Positions 4,733-13,649 of a stretch of 18,215 nt of DNA are shown piece by piece. The translations under genes and the position numbers were made by a program. The notes beneath the pieces were generated by a model. The model saw only the letters and a program-made list of their open reading frames with translations. It made no database searches and was not told the origin of the DNA. This stretch comes from Brevundimonas vancanneytii (lineage in GTDB: Bacteria; Pseudomonadota; Alphaproteobacteria; Caulobacterales; Caulobacteraceae). Within the stretch, counting starts at the first letter, position 1. Each line of letters starts with the position of its first letter. The stretch lies in contig CAMCIP010000014.1 in NCBI GenBank assembly GCA_945874855.1, forward strand, positions 1 to 18,215, written 5' to 3'.

Positions 4733-6523
4733 TTGCGATCCATCCTTCAGAAGCTCGGCCTGGGGCTGACGGTCTGGGCCGTCTGGACGGCCGCGGCCTG
4801 GGCGGACCCGACGGCCGAGATCCGGGGCGAGCTGGACCCCGACCTGCGTCGTCGCCTGGTGCAGGCCGTCGGCGAATCAGACGGTCCTCCGGGCAGCCGC
4901 TTCGAGGCCCGCCGCCGGGCGCGTGCCGCCGCGGAGGACGCCACCGCCCTGCTCCGCTCCGAGGGCTACTATCAGGCCATCGTCCAGGACGAGGTCGAGG
5001 GCGAGGAGACCGCCCTGGCCGTGGTGGTGATCATCCCCGGCGAGCGCTTCGTCTTCGCGGCGCCCACCGTCACCTGGACGGATGAGGTGCCCGAACCCGA
5101 GATCGACGCCGCCGTGCGATCGGAAATGGGCCTCGCCACCGGCCAGCCCGGCCGCGCCGTCGAGGTGATCGCCGCCGAGGGCCGCCTGGTCGCCGGACTG
5201 TCGCGCCTCGGACACGCCGACGCCCGGGCCGCGCCGCGCCGGGTCGTCGTCGACCATGCGGTGCGCACGGTGGAGCCCGAGTTCCGGATCGATGCCGGCC
5301 CCCTGGTCACCCTGGACGGTGTGCAGCTCGAAACCCGGGGCCGCACCAGTCCGGACTGGGTCGACTATCTGCGCCCCTGGGAGGAAGGCGATCGCTATGA
5401 TCCCGAGCAGGTCGCCGAACTGGAACGGCGCCTGCTGGAAACCGGCGTCTACGACGGCGTCGGCGTGGCCCTTGCCCCGGCCGGGCAGTCGACGGCGGAG
5501 GGCGACCGGCCGGTGGTCGTCTCCCTGACGGACCGGCCTCGCCGTGTCCTGGAGATTGGCGCCACGGTGTCGACGTCCGAAGGCGCGGGCATCGACGCCA
5601 TCTGGACCCACCACAACCGTTTCGGCCGGGCCGACACCCTGCGCTGGCAAGCCCGCATCGCCGGCATCGACAGCCGCATCGGTGCCGATCTCAGCCTGCC
5701 GCACTGGCGCCGTCCCGGCCGCACCCTGACCCTGTCCGGCGCCCTGGTGAACGAGGACACCGACGCCTATGTGCGTTCGGCCGTATCGGCGTCGGCAGAT
5801 CTGCGCCAGCGCTGGGGCCGCACCTCCTACTTCAGCTACGGCGTCGGCGTCGACGCGGGCCAGTATCAGGAAAGCCGGTTCGACCCGGTGCGCGGTCTGC
5901 CGGTCGACTTCGACCGCGATCTGGCGATCCTGACCCTGCGCGGCGGTGCCTATGTCGACGCCGCCAACGATCCTCTCGACCCGACAACCGGCTGGCGACT
6001 GTTCGTCTCGGCCCAGCCCACCGCGGTGACCGGCGAGGACACAGTGCTGTTCGTCCGGACCGAGGCCCAGCTCAGCGCCTATCTGCCCCTGCAGAACGAC
6101 GGCGTCACCGTGCTGGCCGGCCGGCTGCGCGTCGGCAGCGTCCTCGGCGGGGACGAACTGACGGTCCCGTCGGACCGGCTGTTCTACTCCGGCGGCGGCG
6201 GCTCGGTGCGCGGCTATGCTTTCCAGGGGGTGGGACCCCGCCTGCCCGACAACACGCCGCGCGGCGGCGTCTCCCTGTTCGAGGCCTCCGTCGAGGTGCG
6301 CCGCCGGATCCGCGGCCCGCTGGGCATGGCCGCCTTCATCGACGCCGGTGCTATCGGCTTCGATCAGGTCCCGGACCCGGGACAGGCCCGCTTCGGCGTC
6401 GGTGTCGGCGTCCGCTATGATCTGCCGTTCGGTCCCATCCGGGCCGACCTGGCCTTTCCGCTGGACAAGCGCGACGGCGACGCCGACTTCCAGATCTACA
6501 TCAGCATCGGCCAGGCCTTCTGA
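4733..6523 (+). CDS. tamA: TamA, Omp85-family outer-membrane assembly protein
   Basis: A 596-residue Omp85 protein. TamA sits in the outer membrane and, with TamB, helps insert certain beta-barrel proteins and supports envelope homeostasis. A Sec signal peptide ends near A-W-A (residue 24). Residues about 25-270 fit three POTRA domains, with a break-prone Arg/Ala-rich helix at 56-75 and the third POTRA around W-V-D-Y-L-R-P-W-E-E-G-D-R-Y. The rest is the 16-strand barrel domain, with the family loop-6 motif V-R-G-Y at 492-495 after G-G-G-G-S. The chain ends in a C-terminal Phe, as outer-membrane barrels do. Length agrees with TamA (about 580-600) rather than BamA (about 800). The start is TTG at 4733 with only a weak AGGCGA upstream; no better in-frame start keeps the signal peptide. 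The stop overlaps the tamB start by one base (TGATG). Confidence 0.9.
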   Translation: MRSILQKLGLGLTVWAVWTAAAWADPTAEIRGELDPDLRRRLVQAVGESDGPPGSRFEARRRARAAAEDATALLRSEGYYQAIVQDEVEGEETALAVVVIIPGERFVFAAPTVTWTDEVPEPEIDAAVRSEMGLATGQPGRAVEVIAAEGRLVAGLSRLGHADARAAPRRVVVDHAVRTVEPEFRIDAGPLVTLDGVQLETRGRTSPDWVDYLRPWEEGDRYDPEQVAELERRLLETGVYDGVGVALAPAGQSTAEGDRPVVVSLTDRPRRVLEIGATVSTSEGAGIDAIWTHHNRFGRADTLRWQARIAGIDSRIGADLSLPHWRRPGRTLTLSGALVNEDTDAYVRSAVSASADLRQRWGRTSYFSYGVGVDAGQYQESRFDPVRGLPVDFDRDLAILTLRGGAYVDAANDPLDPTTGWRLFVSAQPTAVTGEDTVLFVRTEAQLSAYLPLQNDGVTVLAGRLRVGSVLGGDELTVPSDRLFYSGGGGSVRGYAFQGVGPRLPDNTPRGGVSLFEASVEVRRRIRGPLGMAAFIDAGAIGFDQVPDPGQARFGVGVGVRYDLPFGPIRADLAFPLDKRDGDADFQIYISIGQAF

Positions 6524-9500
6524 TGAACGCCGACGCATCACCGCCCGTTTCGCCCGAACACACCCCGGCCCAGGTCGAGCGACGCAAGCGCACGCGGCTG
6601 CAGGCCCTCGCCTTTTTCGGCGGCGTCGGCGTGGCCGCGCTGGCGGCCCTGCTCGTCGTCCTCCTGGTCGGCGGGCGGCTCTACCTGTTGTCCGGGCCGG
6701 GCCGCGACCTGGTGACCAGTTTCGTCGCCGGCCAGAAGATCGGCCGCTTTGGGCGCATCAACGTAGAAGACGTCCGCGGCGACCTGTTCGACGACTTCAC
6801 CATCGGCCGCGTCACCGTCACGGACGTGGAGGGGGTCTGGCTGGAAGCGTCGGACGTGCGTGTGGACTGGAGCTACCTGCCGCTGCTGGCGCGCCGTTTC
6901 CACGCCGACCAGATCACGGCGCGCACCGTGCGCGTCCTGCGCCGCCCCCTGGTCGAGGCCTCTACGGATCCGCCCAGGCCCCTGCCGCTCGACATCGACA
7001 TCGACTCCTTCACCGCCGGGATCGAGCTGCTGGAGGGCTTCTCGAAGGAATACGGCCGCTGGCAACTCTCCGGCGAGGCCGATGTGCCGCGCCGCGGCGA
7101 CAAGTCGGCCCGGGTGTCCGCCGTCAGCATGAGCCGCACCGGCGACTATCTGCGGGCCCAGGGCGTCATGGGCGACGCCCTGTCCGACCTGCGCCTGAAC
7201 CTGCGGGCAGAGGAAGCCCGGGGCGGCCCCCTGTCGGGCGCCCTGGGCTATTCGCCCGACCGGCCCTTCTCGGCCCGCGCGGTGGTCACAGGCACCCTGG
7301 TCGACGCCGAGGTCCGCACGGGCGACTTCATCCCCCTGCGCATCCGCGGGACCTTCGCCGGGACCGGCTCCAGGGCCTCGGGCTATGTGAGTTTCGAACG
7401 GTCGGACCTGCTGGCGGACTTCGCACGCCGCCTGGGCCGGACCGCGGTGTTCGGGATCGCCAGTGTGCCGGACAGGGACCGGGACGGCTTTCACAACCTG
7501 GCCTGGGATTTCAGGGCCCGGAATTTCACGTCACGGGCCCGGGGCCTCGTCCGGCTGAGCGACCAGTCCGTGCCCGACGGCCTGGAGGTGCGGGTCGCCA
7601 CGCCGTCCCTGGCCCGGCTGTCCGGGACAAGCCTGGGGGGCGGTGCGGCCTTCCTCGGAACCTGGTCCGGTGACGCGGACGTCTGGACACTGGACGGCCA
7701 GATGAGCGTCCTCAACGCCGATCTGGCCAGCTGGCGGGCCCGGCAGCTGGCCGGTCCCGTCACCCTCGGGGCGCGCGGCGGGCGTCTCACCCTGGACGGC
7801 CGCCTGGCGGCGACGGGCGGCTCCAATGAGGGCCTGATCGGCGGCCTGCTCGGCCAGTCGGCCTATGTCGAGCTTGGCGCCGTTCGCGATCCGGACGGGG
7901 CCCTGCTGCTGCGGCGTCTCGACCTGACCGGGCGCGGGCTGAAGGTCGAGGGCACAGGCTCGCGCGGCCTGGGCGGCGCCCTGGCCTTCCGCGGCCGCGC
8001 AGAGATCACCGACCTGGCTCGCGTCAGCCCCCGCGCCTCCGGCGCCTTCGGCGGACCCGTGACCGCCTCGGCCGCCGACGTCGGCGGCGAATGGCAGATC
8101 AGCTTCGACGGCCGCGGCCGCGATCTGCGCCTCGGCCTCGGTGAGGCCGACCGCCTGTTGGGGGCCCAGCCACGCCTGCAGGCCACAGGTGCGCTGCGGG
8201 ACGGCCGCATCGCCATCGACCGAAGCGCCCTGACCGGCGCGGCCGGCACGGCCTCGGCCCAGGGCCTGATCGGCTTCGACGGGTCCATGCGGCTGGCGCT
8301 GGACTGGGCCGCGACCGGTCCGTTCGGCGTGGGCCCGGTCGAGGTGGTGGGCGACATGCGCGGCGACGGGGCCCTGACCGGCACCTTCGCCCGGCCCCGG
8401 GCAGATCTGAACGCCGGCTTCGACCGGATCGAGGTCGGGACCCTCGGTCTGACCGACGCCCGCATGACCCTGACCTTCGCCCGGACTGACGGCGGGTCCG
8501 ACGGACGGATCGCCATGACGGCGGGCTCCGCCTACGGGCCCGCCCGCGGCGTCGCGAGCCTGTCGTTTCGAGACGAACGCATCCGCCTGACCGACATGGA
8601 TCTGAACGCCGGCGGCGTGGTGGCCCAGGGCGACGTGACCCTGGCCCGCGGCTTCCCCTCCAGCGCCGACCTGACCTTCTCGGCCCGACCCGGCGCCTTC
8701 CTGCGGGCCGGCTCGCTGGACGGACGCATCCGCCTGACCGACGGCGACGCGTCGGAATCGGCCGTGCTGTCCGTCAACGGCCGCAACGTCATCCTGACCG
8801 GCTCGGACCTGACCCTCCGGACCCTGAGGCTGGAGGGCGCGGGATCGCTGTCGCGGCTGCCCTTCAACGCCTCTGTCGACATCGGCGGCGCGACCCCGGT
8901 CCAGTTCGAAGGTGAGGGCATCTATGCCCGAAATGGCGACGCCCAGACCGTGACCCTGACCGGAAGTGGCCGCGCCCGCGAGATCGCCTTCACCACCCGC
9001 AAGCCCGTCATTCTCGCCCTCGCCGAGGACGGCCGTGTTGTGCGGGCGGACCTGACCGTCGGCGGGGGCGTCCTGATCGGCGAATACCGCGCCGACGCCC
9101 GGGCTACCTTCATGCAGGCGGATCTGACCGGCGTCGAACTCGGGTCCCTGGCCCCCAACCTCCGGGGGCGGGCGACAGGCACTGTCACCCTGCGCGGCGC
9201 GGGCGGCGAACTGGACGGCTCCGCGGCCTTCGCCCTTGAGGGTGTGCGCAGCGTCGACGCCCCCCGCAGCGTCTCGGTCGACGGGCGCGTGGAAGCCACC
9301 CTCGTCGACGACGCCCTGCGTCTGGTCGCCACGGCGCGGGACGGCGACGCCGTGCGGGCCTCGGCCGACGTGACCCTGCCTGTCGTCGCCTCGGCCTCGC
9401 CGCTGCGGCTGGCCATCGCCCGGACCGGACCCCTTTCCGGCCAGGTGTCGGCGAGCGGCGAGATCCGCCCGATCTGGGACCTTTTCGTCGGCGGTCAACG

Positions 9501-10752
9501 GACCCTGTCTGGTCAGGTCGCCGCCCGGGTCCAGTTGGGCGGCACCCTGAACGAGCCGCGCCTGACAGGCCGCCTGGACATGAGCGAGGGCGACTTCCGG
9601 GACGCCGGCACAGGCCTGCGGCTGGCCAATCTGGGTCTGTCGGTCCGGTTCGACGACGAGACCGCCCTCGTCGATCGCTTCGGCGCAACGGACGGCGACG
9701 GCGGTGTGGTCACGGGCGACGGGCGGCTGGGATTGCAACAGGGGAGCGGGTCAAACCTGCAGCTGACCCTCACGCGCTTCCGCATCATCGACAACGACCT
9801 GGCCAACGCCCGCGCCTCGGGTCCGTTGACCGTCGTGCGGGCTTCGGACGGCGACATCCAGTTGACAGGGCGGCTGGACGTCGACGAGGCGCGCATCGAG
9901 CCCAATCTGCCAGGATCCAACGGCATCGTCCGCATGGACGTTGTCGAGGTGAACCGCCCTGACGGCCTCGACGATGACGACGCGGCAGCCGTGGTCCCGG
10001 CGAAAGGACCACAGATCGGCCTCGACATCGAAATCCGCTCACCTCGCGGCAATGTTCGCGTCGTGGGCCGCGGCCTGAACGTCGAAATGGGAGTCACGGC
10101 AACCGTTGGGGGCACCCTGGCACGGCCCACCCTGTCGGGCACCGCCCGGGTGATCCGTGGTGACTATGAGCTCGCCGGCAAGCGCTTCATCATCGACGAT
10201 GACAGCCGGGTCGAGCTGTCGACCGACCCCGGTCAGATCCGCCTCAGCCTGGAGGCCGCGCGCGAGGACCCTGCCCTGACCGCCACCATCAGGGTCACCG
10301 GCACGGCGGCCAGGCCTGTGATCGCGCTCGGCTCGACACCCGCGCTGCCGCAGGACGAGATCCTGTCCCAGGTCCTGTTCGGCCGTTCCGCCTCCCAGTT
10401 GTCGCCGCTCGAGGCGGCCCAGCTGGCCTCGGGCATCGCATCGCTGGCAGGCGGAGGCGGCTTCGACGTCATCGGTAGCCTTCGCGAGCTGACGAGACTC
10501 GACCGCCTGTCGTTCGGCGGGGAGGCCTCAAACCTGACGGTGTCCGGTGGCCGCTACATCTCCGACGACGTCTACCTGGAGGTCATCGGCGGTGGCGAGG
10601 GCGGCGCCGCCGTCAGCGTCGAGTGGCAGCCGCGGCGCAACCTGGCGGTCACCTCCCGCTTCGGCGGTCAGGGCGAGGCCAGTCTGTCGATCCGCTGGCG
10701 ACGCGAAAGCGGCCGCGCGGAGGGCCTGACGGACCGCCGACCGAACCGCTGA
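6523..10752 (+). CDS. tamB: TamB, periplasm-spanning translocation/assembly module subunit
   Basis: A 1409-residue AsmA-like/TamB protein, normal length for the family. A cytoplasmic N-terminus (1-28) is followed by one membrane anchor (about 29-51). Then comes the conserved start of the periplasmic region, with G-R-I-N-V-E-D-V-R-G-D-L-F-D-D-F and the W-L-E-A-S-D-V-R-V-D-W-S-Y-L-P-L-L segment. The middle is a long run of short repeated beta-strands (many L-D-G-R and L-T-G steps), fitting the TamB beta-taco groove that bridges the periplasm and carries lipid. The C-terminus holds the TamB/DUF490 domain, including D-E-I-L-S-Q-V-L-F-G-R and a strand-rich end W-Q-P-R-R-N-L-A-V-T-S-R-F. The ATG overlaps the tamA stop, so the pair is translationally coupled. 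It converges on the next gene with a six-base gap. Confidence 0.92.
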   Translation: MNADASPPVSPEHTPAQVERRKRTRLQALAFFGGVGVAALAALLVVLLVGGRLYLLSGPGRDLVTSFVAGQKIGRFGRINVEDVRGDLFDDFTIGRVTVTDVEGVWLEASDVRVDWSYLPLLARRFHADQITARTVRVLRRPLVEASTDPPRPLPLDIDIDSFTAGIELLEGFSKEYGRWQLSGEADVPRRGDKSARVSAVSMSRTGDYLRAQGVMGDALSDLRLNLRAEEARGGPLSGALGYSPDRPFSARAVVTGTLVDAEVRTGDFIPLRIRGTFAGTGSRASGYVSFERSDLLADFARRLGRTAVFGIASVPDRDRDGFHNLAWDFRARNFTSRARGLVRLSDQSVPDGLEVRVATPSLARLSGTSLGGGAAFLGTWSGDADVWTLDGQMSVLNADLASWRARQLAGPVTLGARGGRLTLDGRLAATGGSNEGLIGGLLGQSAYVELGAVRDPDGALLLRRLDLTGRGLKVEGTGSRGLGGALAFRGRAEITDLARVSPRASGAFGGPVTASAADVGGEWQISFDGRGRDLRLGLGEADRLLGAQPRLQATGALRDGRIAIDRSALTGAAGTASAQGLIGFDGSMRLALDWAATGPFGVGPVEVVGDMRGDGALTGTFARPRADLNAGFDRIEVGTLGLTDARMTLTFARTDGGSDGRIAMTAGSAYGPARGVASLSFRDERIRLTDMDLNAGGVVAQGDVTLARGFPSSADLTFSARPGAFLRAGSLDGRIRLTDGDASESAVLSVNGRNVILTGSDLTLRTLRLEGAGSLSRLPFNASVDIGGATPVQFEGEGIYARNGDAQTVTLTGSGRAREIAFTTRKPVILALAEDGRVVRADLTVGGGVLIGEYRADARATFMQADLTGVELGSLAPNLRGRATGTVTLRGAGGELDGSAAFALEGVRSVDAPRSVSVDGRVEATLVDDALRLVATARDGDAVRASADVTLPVVASASPLRLAIARTGPLSGQVSASGEIRPIWDLFVGGQRTLSGQVAARVQLGGTLNEPRLTGRLDMSEGDFRDAGTGLRLANLGLSVRFDDETALVDRFGATDGDGGVVTGDGRLGLQQGSGSNLQLTLTRFRIIDNDLANARASGPLTVVRASDGDIQLTGRLDVDEARIEPNLPGSNGIVRMDVVEVNRPDGLDDDDAAAVVPAKGPQIGLDIEIRSPRGNVRVVGRGLNVEMGVTATVGGTLARPTLSGTARVIRGDYELAGKRFIIDDDSRVELSTDPGQIRLSLEAAREDPALTATIRVTGTAARPVIALGSTPALPQDEILSQVLFGRSASQLSPLEAAQLASGIASLAGGGGFDVIGSLRELTRLDRLSFGGEASNLTVSGGRYISDDVYLEVIGGGEGGAAVSVEWQPRRNLAVTSRFGGQGEASLSIRWRRESGRAEGLTDRRPNR

Positions 10753-10758
10753 GGCCGC

Positions 10759-11286
10759 TCAGGCCGAACGCCGCAGGGCCGCCAGTCGCGCCGCGCCCCG
10801 GACGGCGACGACATGAAGCCAGAGACACACCAGGAGAAGGCCCAGCGTCGCGCCGGCCATCGGCGTGAGCCGGGAAGGGTCGGCGATCCCCTCAAGGCCT
10901 CGATCGCCGAGCCGGTAGACCAGGAGGACGATCATGAAGAGGGGGATCGTCTGGTTCGGTCGTCGCCACTGCCACGAAGCCAGGATGAACTGGATCACGG
11001 CCCACAAGGCGACGATCGCGACGCTCCATTCGGCGAGGCCGTTCTGAATCATGCCCTGCAACATGGCCCCGGCCTGGGGCGACTGATCCGCCAGCAGGCG
11101 CGCCTCCTCCATCGCCAGCGCCCGCAACGCCCCGAGACGGGGAACCATCAGGGCTGCGCCAAGGGCCGACATGACCCCGGAAATCACCAGGGCCACGGAG
11201 GCCGCGCCGGCCGCAGCGCGCGCGGCGGCCTCATCGTCGAGCGGCGCGGCCGGGTTCAGCATCTGCATCCGGAAAATCATCGTCAT
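10759..11286 (-). CDS. Four-helix integral membrane protein of unknown function
   Basis: A protein of about 175 residues with four likely membrane helices: A-S-V-A-L-V-I-S-G-V-M-S-A-L-G-A-A-L (about 29-48), E-W-S-V-A-I-V-A-L-W-A-V-I-Q-F-I-L (about 85-103), T-I-P-L-F-M-I-V-L-L-V-Y (about 112-125) and A-T-L-G-L-L-L-V-C-L-W-L-H-V-V-A-V (about 144-163). It ends in a basic Arg/Ala tail. Codon use matches the neighbours. I do not recognise the family. The start is uncertain: ATG 11286 is used, TTG 11292 and ATG 11280 are close alternatives, and GGGA or GGGG lies a suitable distance upstream of 11286 or 11280 respectively. It is divergent from the M20 gene, with an 94-base gap that contains a GCTTCG/CGAAGC dyad (11316-11333). 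Confidence 0.65.
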   Translation of the reverse strand: MTMIFRMQMLNPAAPLDDEAAARAAAGAASVALVISGVMSALGAALMVPRLGALRALAMEEARLLADQSPQAGAMLQGMIQNGLAEWSVAIVALWAVIQFILASWQWRRPNQTIPLFMIVLLVYRLGDRGLEGIADPSRLTPMAGATLGLLLVCLWLHVVAVRGAARLAALRRSA

Positions 11287-11315
11287 CCCCAATCCCGGTC
11301 ACAACCTACTGCCCC

Positions 11316-11333
11316 GCTTCGGCGATGCGAAGC
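11316..11333. promoter_or_regulatory. Inverted repeat between divergent genes
   Basis: GCTTCG (11316-11321) and CGAAGC (11328-11333) form a perfect six-base dyad with a six-base centre. It lies between the membrane-protein gene and the M20-astA-astD operon, 48 bases before the M20 start, where an operator would be expected. No regulator gene is adjacent, and a chance dyad is possible. Confidence 0.25.
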
Positions 11334-11380
11334 CCGTCCTTCCCTTCACCTTTGCTGCGGCGGCCGCTAAGGCACGCCCC

Positions 11381-12631
11381 ATGCTCCTCTCGGCCGCCGA
11401 ACGCTCCGTGCTCGATCAGGTCACCGGTTCGGCCGATCGGCTGGTGTCGCGCGCAGTGACGTGGGCCGGCATCAACTCAGGCAGCGGCAATGCGGACGGC
11501 CTGACCCGCATGCTCGCAGAACTGGAGGCCGCGGCCGCCACCCTGCCATGTGAGGCGACGCAGGTCGCCACCGCGGCGTCCGTCGTGGTCGGCGAGGACG
11601 GCGAAGCGAGGCGGCGCGCGCACGCCCCGGCCCTGCAGCTGACCTGCCGGCCCGATGCGCCGGTCCAGATAGTGCTGACCGGCCACTATGACACCGTCTT
11701 CCCCGCCGACTCGGGCTTCCAGACCGTGGTGCGCCGTCCTGACGGCGCGCTGAACGGTCCGGGCGTCGCCGACATGAAGGGCGGTATTTCCGTGATGCTG
11801 GGGGCGCTGGCAGCTTTCGAGACCCATCCGGACCGCCACGGTGTGGGCTGGACCGTCCTGCTCTCTCCGGACGAGGAGATCGGCTCACCCGGCTCGGCCC
11901 CGCTGCTGGCCGAACTGGGCGCGCGCGGCCATCTGGGACTGACCTATGAGCCGGCCCTGTCGGACGGCACCCTGGCCGGCGCGCGCAAGGGCAGCGGAAA
12001 CTTCCATCTGGTCGTCCACGGCAAGGCCGCCCACGCCGGCCGCGCCTTCCATGAGGGCGCCAATGCCGTGGCCGGGGCGGCGATGGTCGCGGCCCGGCTG
12101 CACCAGCTGAATGGCCGGCGCGAGGGCGTCACCGTCAATGTGGCGAAGATCTCGGGCGGCGGGGCCCTGAACGTCGTCGCCGACCGCGCCGTGGTCCGCT
12201 TCAACGTGCGCGTGCCGGACTCGCAGTCCGCGGCCTGGGTCACCGATGCGGTGTCCGAGATCGCGGCCGACCCTCCCCTGCCCGGCCTCAGCCTGCATCT
12301 GCATGGCGGCATGACGCGAGCGCCCAAGCCCATGGACGCCGCCCAGACCGCCCTGTTCGAGGCCGTGCGCCAGACGGGCGATCTGCTGGGCCAGACGATC
12401 GCCTGGAAGCCTTCGGGCGGGGTGTGCGAGGGCAACAATCTGCACGCCGCCGGCCTGCCCAACGTCGACACCCTGGGCGTCCTGGGCGGCGACATCCACT
12501 CGGATCAGGAGTTCGCCTGGCCCGACAGTTTCGGCGACCGCGCCCGCCTGTCGGCCCTGATCCTGTGCCGGGTCGCCTCCGGCGAGATCGACGCCCTGAA
12601 GCTGAAGTCCCTGCGCCTGGAGACGATGTAA
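11381..12631 (+). CDS. M20 metallohydrolase of the ast operon (candidate desuccinylase)
   Basis: A 416-residue M20 family hydrolase of the ArgE/DapE/CPG2 group, cytoplasmic with no signal peptide. Two-zinc site residues match carboxypeptidase G2 with a constant offset of ten through the first five: His102 (G-H-Y-D), Asp131 (A-D-M-K-G-G), catalytic base Glu165 with Glu166 (D-E-E-I-G-S) and Glu190. His373 (G-D-I-H-S-D) supplies the last ligand. His218 (A-A-H-A-G-R) lies in the dimerisation domain. ATG 11381 is preceded by TAAGG at eight bases; the frame is open upstream, but that part overlaps the divergent gene. astA starts five bases after the stop, so the enzyme probably acts in the same pathway. 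Related DapE hydrolyses an N-succinyl amide, so this enzyme may cleave N-succinylglutamate in place of AstE. That substrate is inference. Confidence 0.85.
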   Translation: MLLSAAERSVLDQVTGSADRLVSRAVTWAGINSGSGNADGLTRMLAELEAAAATLPCEATQVATAASVVVGEDGEARRRAHAPALQLTCRPDAPVQIVLTGHYDTVFPADSGFQTVVRRPDGALNGPGVADMKGGISVMLGALAAFETHPDRHGVGWTVLLSPDEEIGSPGSAPLLAELGARGHLGLTYEPALSDGTLAGARKGSGNFHLVVHGKAAHAGRAFHEGANAVAGAAMVAARLHQLNGRREGVTVNVAKISGGGALNVVADRAVVRFNVRVPDSQSAAWVTDAVSEIAADPPLPGLSLHLHGGMTRAPKPMDAAQTALFEAVRQTGDLLGQTIAWKPSGGVCEGNNLHAAGLPNVDTLGVLGGDIHSDQEFAWPDSFGDRARLSALILCRVASGEIDALKLKSLRLETM

Positions 12632-12636
12632 CCTGC

Positions 12637-13644
12637 ATGCTGGTCGTTCGCCCCGCCGGTCCCGCCGACCTCGACTTCCTGCTGGAGCTGGCCATCCTGT
12701 CGGGGCCGGGCTTCACCAGCCTGCCCGAAGATCCTGACCAGCTGGTCGAACGGCTGGATCTCAGCCATGCCAGCTTCCGGGCAGAGGTCCCCGTCCCTGA
12801 GCGGTGGTTCACCCTGATGCTGGAGGAGACCGACACGGGCGACGTCGACGGCGTCGGCTCGGTCAAGGCGGCGGTGGGCCTCAAGCGGCCCTTCTTCAGC
12901 TTCCGCGTCCAGAACACCACCCAGTCCTCGCCCAGCCTGGGCATCCGGCTGGAGCACCAGACGCTGAAACTGGTCAACGAATGCAGTGGCTGGTCCGAGG
13001 TCGGCTCGCTGTTCCTCAAGGCTGACCGCCGCAAGGGCGGGGCGGGCCGCCTGCTCAGCCAAAGCCGCTACATGCTGATCGGGGCCGAGCCGCAGCTGTT
13101 CTCCGAGACCGTGCTGGCCGAGTTGCGCGGCGTCTTCACCCCCGACGGGGCCTGCCCGTTCTGGGACCATGTGGCGCACAAATTCTTCCCCATGGAGTTC
13201 GACGAGGCCGATCGCATGACCGGCGCGACGGACAAGCAGTTCATCCTGGACCTGGCCCCGCGAGAGCCCATCTATGTCGAACTTCTCCCCGAGCCCGCCC
13301 GCGCGGTGATCGGCAAGGTCCATCCGCAAGGGGTGCCCGCCATGGCGCTGCTGGAGTCCGAGGGCTTCCGGCCCAACGGCCTGGTCGACATCTTCGACGC
13401 CGGCCCCACCGTCACCTGCCGCCGCGACGACATCCGCACCGTGCGCGACGCCCGCGCCCTGTCTGCCGAGATCGTGGACGAGGTGGACGCCGAACTGCCC
13501 GCCCTGATCTCCACTGCCTCCGTCGCCGCCTTCCGCGCCGTGCGCCAGAAGGCCGTGGTCGAAGGCGACACCGCCGTCATCTCCCGCGACACCGCCGACG
13601 CGCTGAAGGTGCGTCAGGGCGACATCGTCCGCATCAAGACCTGA
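12637..13644 (+). CDS. astA: Arginine N-succinyltransferase
   Basis: A 335-residue AstA-family protein (E. coli AstA is 344). It transfers succinyl from succinyl-CoA to the alpha-amino group of L-arginine, the first step of the arginine succinyltransferase (AST) pathway. Family signatures include R-P-A-G-P-A-D-L-D near the N-terminus, S-L-F-L-K-A-D-R-R-K-G-G-A-G-R-L-L-S-Q-S-R (124-144), the C-P-F-W-D-H-V-A-H-K-F-F-P-M-E-F block (173-188) and F-D-A-G-P-T-V near residue 256. ATG 12637 gives the usual family N-terminus; the frame is open farther upstream but lies inside the M20 gene. GGAG sits about 14 bases upstream, a weak site, which fits coupling to the upstream gene. The single gene resembles the homomeric form rather than the split alpha/beta form of Pseudomonas. 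Confidence 0.92.
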   Translation: MLVVRPAGPADLDFLLELAILSGPGFTSLPEDPDQLVERLDLSHASFRAEVPVPERWFTLMLEETDTGDVDGVGSVKAAVGLKRPFFSFRVQNTTQSSPSLGIRLEHQTLKLVNECSGWSEVGSLFLKADRRKGGAGRLLSQSRYMLIGAEPQLFSETVLAELRGVFTPDGACPFWDHVAHKFFPMEFDEADRMTGATDKQFILDLAPREPIYVELLPEPARAVIGKVHPQGVPAMALLESEGFRPNGLVDIFDAGPTVTCRRDDIRTVRDARALSAEIVDEVDAELPALISTASVAAFRAVRQKAVVEGDTAVISRDTADALKVRQGDIVRIKT

Positions 13645-13649
13645 GCCCC

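Noticed and set aside
4270..4743. In-frame N-terminal extension of the histidine kinase to position 4743
   Set aside because: It would run antisense through the lipoprotein gene and the EcfG promoter, and the extra sequence is Arg/Gly-rich with no domain. A good ribosome-binding site precedes the ATG at 4269.
4877..6541. A 554-codon open frame on the minus strand inside tamA
   Set aside because: It is a mirror of a well-supported Omp85 gene, with low-complexity translation and no motif.
7531..9738. A 735-codon open frame on the minus strand inside tamB
   Set aside because: It is antisense to a clear TamB gene, and its product is Gly/Gln/Ala-rich with no domain. Long antisense frames are expected in DNA of this GC content.
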